Assembly (NCBI RefSeq): GCF_027286325.1
Contig: NZ_CP114588.1
Span: 1,240,001 to 1,304,000 of the forward strand
DNA from: Salinivibrio kushneri
GTDB taxonomy: Bacteria; Pseudomonadota; Gammaproteobacteria; Enterobacterales; Vibrionaceae
Length of the DNA: 64,000 bases
Direction of reading: 5' to 3'
Below, in pieces: positions 60,729 through 64,000 of this stretch. The number at the start of each line of letters is the position of its first letter. Position 1 is the first letter of the stretch. Made by a program: the position numbers and the translations under genes. Under the pieces are notes generated by a model. The model was not told the origin of the DNA. It worked only from the letters and a program-made list of their open reading frames with translations, and did no database searches.

Positions 60729-62099
60729 CTACCGTTCAGCCATGGCCAGTTGGAACTCGGGAGATTGCTGACGCATCCAGCGTAAGCGTAGGCCCAACAA
60801 TACCGCGGCACTGGATAGACCGATAATAATACCGATCCAAAAACCGTGCGCGCCCATGGCTGGTACTAGCCAGTCTGTCATGCCGAGCACATAACCGAGC
60901 GGTAAACCTAGCCCCCAATAGGCGACCAGGGTGCGTTGGAAAATCGCGCGCATGTCTTTGTAGCCTCGTAGTGCACCAGCAGCAACTACTTGAATCGCAT
61001 CGGTGATCTGATAGACAGCTGCCAATAACATCAATGATGATGCCAGTGTGGCGACGTCGGGATTATCAGAATACAGGGCGATAATTGGGTCGCGCAGCCA
61101 GACGGTGAGTAAGGCGGTTACCACGGCCGTGCTGACACCCAGCCAAATACCGATTTTGGCGGAATTGGCTGCCCCTTCGGTGGTGCGTTTGCCCAATAGG
61201 TGGCCGACACGAATGCTGACCGCCACGCCAAGGCTCATCGGCAACATAAAGATCATGGTGGAGAAGTTGATCGCCACTTGGTGAGCGGCCACGGTGATCG
61301 GCCCAAGTGGAGCGATTAAAATAGCAATGGCCGCAAACAGTGTCACCTCGAAGAACAGTGACGCCGCCACGGGGAAGCCGAGTTTAAACAAGCGAATCTG
61401 CTCTTTGATGATCGGCGAATAAAGTGTGGCGAATAGGCGTAGGCCACTGAGCTTTTTGCTGATCATGACATACACGGCCATCAGTCCTGCCATTAGCCAG
61501 TACACCAGCGCCGTGGCGACACCACATCCGACGCCGCCTAGTTCCGGTGCCCCTAGCTTACCGTAGACGAACATCCAGTTAAGCGGCACGTTGGCGGCTA
61601 GGCCGATAAAGCCTATTACCATTGCCGGGACGGTTAAAGACATCCCTTCGCACAGGTTGCGAATCGCCTGAAAAAGCAAAAAGGCTGGCACTGCCCAAAT
61701 CACCGCATGCAAGTAACCAATGGTTTTTACCGTGAGCGCCGCTTCGACATCCATTAAATCAATAATAAAACCGGCTTTATATAAGATGAGCCCAATCGGC
61801 ACGCTTAAAAGCAGTGCCATATGTACCCCCTGCTGAAATTGAAAGGGGATCTGGTTTTCTTTGCCAGCCCCGTTGAGCTGGGCAATAACAGGAACCATCG
61901 CCATTAACAAACCGATGCCAAATAAAATGGCGGGCATCCATATGCTTGAGGCAACCGCCACGGCAGCCATATCGGTGGCACTGTAGCCACCAGCCATCAC
62001 GGTATCGACAAACCCCATGGAGGTTTGAGCTATTTGGGCAATAAAAACAGGCACGCTGAGCCGAATAATGGCTCTTGCTTCATCATGGTATTGCTGCAC
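60729..62099 (-). CDS. norM: MATE multidrug efflux pump NorM
   Basis: A 456-residue MATE transporter with 12 helices in two halves, strongly resembling vibrio NorM, which exports drugs and dyes coupled to sodium. The cation-linked residues are Asp32 in GFVDTVMAGG, Glu in FFEVTLFAA (~251) and Asp in QITDAIQVVAAGALRG (~367). ELGGVGCGVATALVYW is also typical. It starts at a GTG with GAGG before it, at the point where V. cholerae NorM aligns. No regulator gene is adjacent. Confidence 0.93.
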   Translation of the reverse strand: MQQYHDEARAIIRLSVPVFIAQIAQTSMGFVDTVMAGGYSATDMAAVAVASSIWMPAILFGIGLLMAMVPVIAQLNGAGKENQIPFQFQQGVHMALLLSVPIGLILYKAGFIIDLMDVEAALTVKTIGYLHAVIWAVPAFLLFQAIRNLCEGMSLTVPAMVIGFIGLAANVPLNWMFVYGKLGAPELGGVGCGVATALVYWLMAGLMAVYVMISKKLSGLRLFATLYSPIIKEQIRLFKLGFPVAASLFFEVTLFAAIAILIAPLGPITVAAHQVAINFSTMIFMLPMSLGVAVSIRVGHLLGKRTTEGAANSAKIGIWLGVSTAVVTALLTVWLRDPIIALYSDNPDVATLASSLMLLAAVYQITDAIQVVAAGALRGYKDMRAIFQRTLVAYWGLGLPLGYVLGMTDWLVPAMGAHGFWIGIIIGLSSAAVLLGLRLRWMRQQSPEFQLAMAER

Positions 62100-62258
62100 G
62101 TCGGCCTCAACAGTTTGTGATTGAACGGAAGGGGAATGGAATCGCGCGCAATTATACGTGCTAGGGGAAGAGAAAGGGAAGCGTAGGCCGCATCAATTTC
62201 GCACCCGCGATGATGCAAAGCTATTAAGGCAGGTAAGTAGTGGACGTGAGCTTAACGG

Positions 62259-62462
62259 TTAGAAGATTTGCTCATCATCCGCATCAATAAACAGGTTAAT
62301 GGTTTTGTGTGATTCATCAATCTGCATATCGTAATGAATGGCATTGCAACAGTTTGGACAATCTTCATAAAACTCTTGGTTGCCGCCACTTAAATCCAAT
62401 GTGATATCAAAGCGATGACCACAGTGCGGGCAATTTACGATCCGGTCAGTAATATCATCCAT
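62259..62462 (-). CDS. CPXCG-motif small zinc-ribbon-like protein
   Basis: A 67-residue protein with two cysteine pairs, CPHCGH at 11-16 and CPNCCN at 35-40, forming a zinc ribbon (the CPXCG family, DUF in vibrios and others). The first pair fits the CPxCG signature; the second has CC in place of CG. The C-terminal tail is acidic. Function unknown. AGAGG lies nine bases before the ATG at 62462; a longer frame upstream has no similarity. Confidence 0.82.
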   Translation of the reverse strand: MDDITDRIVNCPHCGHRFDITLDLSGGNQEFYEDCPNCCNAIHYDMQIDESHKTINLFIDADDEQIF

Positions 62463-62574
62463 GGTTACGCACCTCTTACTTGATTCTCTGTACTTAAACC
62501 CAGTATAGATGAGGATAGTAACGGGATAAACGTAGGGGAGAATACGATCGATAAACTGGGCTTTGCGTCGCGAT

Positions 62575-62611
62575 AAATGGCATATCACCTTAATGCCGGT
62601 GAATGCCATTT
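62575..62611 (-). terminator. Hairpin after hxpB
   Basis: AAATGGCA (62575-62582) pairs with TGCCATTT (62604-62611), and TCACC (62585-62589) with GGTGA (62598-62602), leaving a small bulge. It lies 25 bases after the hxpB stop. No T tract, so termination is uncertain. Confidence 0.45.
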
Positions 62612-62635
62612 ATGCTGCTATCGTGATGTAGACGG

Positions 62636-63289
62636 CTAGAGCGATTCGAGATTATCTGCGCTAAATGCGCGAAGGCTCGCCAGCTTTTGGTCGGCAATCA
62701 CAAAACGGGGGTCTTCCCACTCATGGGCTGCAGGCACAACGATGGTTTTCATCGAGGCCGCTTTGGCGGCAAGTAGACCGGTAAATGAATCTTCAAAGGC
62801 GACACAATGCTCGGGCTCCACACCCAAGGCGTTGGCGGCGTTAAGATAAACTTCTGGATGAGGCTTGCCGTGTTTAAGCGCGCCCGCTGACTCGACAATG
62901 GCAAATTGCTCACTGAGTCCTAATGCATCGAGGGTTGGATGAATAAGTGTAAGGGGCGATGACGATGCTAAGCCCACTTTTAGTCCAGCTTGATGGCAAA
63001 TCGCTAACGCTTCTTTAACGCCTGGCATCATCGGCTTCTCGTCTTTCACTAACTCCACCACACGGTCGACGATCCGTGCTTGTACATCGGCATTGGAGGG
63101 ACCCTGCCAAGGCTGAGTGCGTGCGTAGTATTTGACTATCTCGTCAATTCGAACGCCTGTGGTGTCACGCGTGTCTTGCAAACTGATGGAAACACCCAGC
63201 TCGCTCAACACGTCAATTTGTGCACGTTGCCAAAACGGCTCTGAGTCAACCAACAGGCCGTCCATATCAAATATCGCGGCAGATAACAT
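62636..63289 (-). CDS. hxpB: Hexitol phosphatase HxpB (HAD family)
   Basis: A 217-residue HAD-superfamily phosphatase close to E. coli HxpB (YniC), which dephosphorylates 2-deoxyglucose 6-phosphate and hexitol phosphates. Motif I is AAIFDMDGLLVDSEPFW (Asp8, Asp10), motif II VGLASSSP, motif III the lysine in KHGKPHPEVYL, and motif IV VAFEDSFTGLLAAKAA. NDPRFVIAD-type ending (here DPRFVIADQKLASL) matches YniC. GAGG lies before the ATG at 63289. It follows the fructosamine-kinase-like gene by 35 bases, as the yni genes cluster in E. coli. Confidence 0.92.
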   Translation of the reverse strand: MLSAAIFDMDGLLVDSEPFWQRAQIDVLSELGVSISLQDTRDTTGVRIDEIVKYYARTQPWQGPSNADVQARIVDRVVELVKDEKPMMPGVKEALAICHQAGLKVGLASSSPLTLIHPTLDALGLSEQFAIVESAGALKHGKPHPEVYLNAANALGVEPEHCVAFEDSFTGLLAAKAASMKTIVVPAAHEWEDPRFVIADQKLASLRAFSADNLESL

Positions 63290-63324
63290 TGCCAACCTCA
63301 CTCTTAATTTGTGTGCACCGCATC

Positions 63325-64000
63325 CTACACCGTCAGTGTGAGTTTTGTCAGCAATTGTTCTGCTTGTGTGAGGTATGGGCCGCCGAATAAGTTGACGTGG
63401 TTAAGCACATGATAAAGGTTGTAAATGTCTTTTCGATTTTGATAACCCTCATCTAACGGCCACTCGGCTTGATAGCCGTTATAGAAGCTTTGCGGAAAAC
63501 CACCAAAGAGCTCTGTCATGGCAATATCGGCTTCACGGTCGCCCCAATAACAGGCAGGGTCAAACACCACAGGGCCATTGACCGACAGCCCCATGTTGCC
63601 CGACCAAAGATCCCCGTGAAGCAAGGAAGGCTTTGGGGTATGGCCAACAAGTTGGGTTTTGACATTCTCGATAATGGTATCGATGTCGCCAAAATGCAGC
63701 GAGCGCTCAGCCGCCAATTGCAGTTGCCACCCAATACGTTGTTCAGCAAAAAAACGACACCACTTGCGGTGCCAACAGTTTCTCTGCTCCGTGGTGCCGA
63801 TGAAATTATCGTCATCGAAGCCGTACTCTGCTTGCTCCCCCCAGCGATGATGACGCGCTAAGTGTTGCCCCAACAAATAAGCCTGCGTGTCATCTATCGG
63901 TTTGATGGGCAGGTAGTTGAGCACCAAGACAGCACTGTCTTTCACGGGGCCGACAAAATACACCTGAGGCACAAGAATATGGCCGCTCATCGCGAGTTGA
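63325..64000 (-). CDS. yniA: Fructosamine kinase-like protein YniA, C-terminal part
   Basis: The last ~225 residues of a kinase-like protein related to fructosamine 3-kinase and choline kinase; the frame is still open at base 64000, so the N-terminal part with the ATP loop is outside the window. Visible are VLVLNYLPIKPID (hinge), the catalytic loop SLLHGDLWSGNMG, and the metal-binding VVFDPACYWGDREADIAM. The FFAEQRIGWQLQLAAE segment closely follows E. coli YniA. Such enzymes phosphorylate fructosamines on glycated proteins, leading to deglycation. It heads a leftward pair with hxpB. Confidence 0.92.
   Translation of the reverse strand, partial: QLAMSGHILVPQVYFVGPVKDSAVLVLNYLPIKPIDDTQAYLLGQHLARHHRWGEQAEYGFDDDNFIGTTEQRNCWHRKWCRFFAEQRIGWQLQLAAERSLHFGDIDTIIENVKTQLVGHTPKPSLLHGDLWSGNMGLSVNGPVVFDPACYWGDREADIAMTELFGGFPQSFYNGYQAEWPLDEGYQNRKDIYNLYHVLNHVNLFGGPYLTQAEQLLTKLTLTV

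Noticed and set aside
1..64000. CRISPR arrays, prophage, integron or toxin-antitoxin pairs
   Set aside because: No regularly spaced repeats, phage structural genes, integrase or paired small genes of these kinds were seen; the IS3 element is the only mobile DNA recognised.

Overview
The window is a stretch of chromosome from a gamma-proteobacterium that looks like a member of the Vibrionaceae. The evidence is gene content: hutA/hutBCD/hutXZ haem uptake, a tfoY gene with its c-di-GMP riboswitch, the 548-residue aspartate decarboxylase PanP, a NorM MATE pump, and several small families common in vibrios (DUF2947, DUF3080, DUF3392, DUF4144). Base composition is balanced, which would suit a halophile such as Salinivibrio or a relative, but the genus is a guess. 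Apart from one IS3-family element beside a tRNA operon there is no sign of prophage, CRISPR, integron or plasmid DNA.

Layout. 1-5400: the end of an acyl-CoA synthetase gene, then small housekeeping genes (peroxiredoxin, DOPA-dioxygenase-like protein, TerC, lipocalin Blc, VOC protein, O-methyltransferase). 5400-14800: divergent punC/punR; a five-gene leftward operon joining a membrane-anchored flavin oxidoreductase to the ynjB-C-D transporter and ynjF; and tfoY behind a c-di-GMP-I riboswitch. 15190-22650: purR, then leftward hutBCD facing rightward hutA-hutX-hutZ across a region with two Fur-box-like sequences. 22700-27320: small vibrio genes, panP and a HAD phosphatase. 27340-33400: ugpBAEC, divergent ugpQ and a DeoR-type repressor. 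33470-36890: a response regulator, histidine kinase and orphan sugar-binding protein in one overlapping operon. 37150-39340: the NSS transporter metP with its 33-residue partner metS, and a 29-residue YnhF-like peptide. 39500-57700: patatin, acetyltransferase, ribA with a Zur-box-like palindrome, emrD, yciU, yjiH, lipase, DASH cryptochrome, mviM, ABC1 kinase, chemoreceptor, fhs with a PurR box, a NYN protein and yidA. 57822-59429: the IS3 element and three tRNA-Val(GAC) genes. 59600-64000: DUF3080 lipoprotein, norM, a CPXCG protein, hxpB and the C-terminal part of a fructosamine-kinase-like gene.

Links between genes. PurR is encoded here and a near-perfect PurR operator precedes fhs, whose product makes the one-carbon donor for purine synthesis; punR/punC handle purine nucleoside efflux. 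Haem is taken up by HutA, crosses the inner membrane by HutBCD and is handled inside by HutX and HutZ. Glycerol-3-phosphate uptake (Ugp), its production from phosphodiesters (UgpQ), a DeoR regulator and a phosphatase form one neighbourhood, with a possible PHO box and repeated operator-like motifs before ugpB. The most unusual units are the ligand-binding protein tied to a two-component system without a permease, and the VTT-oxidoreductase/ynjBCDF operon. Nothing in the window clearly amounts to a wholly new system.
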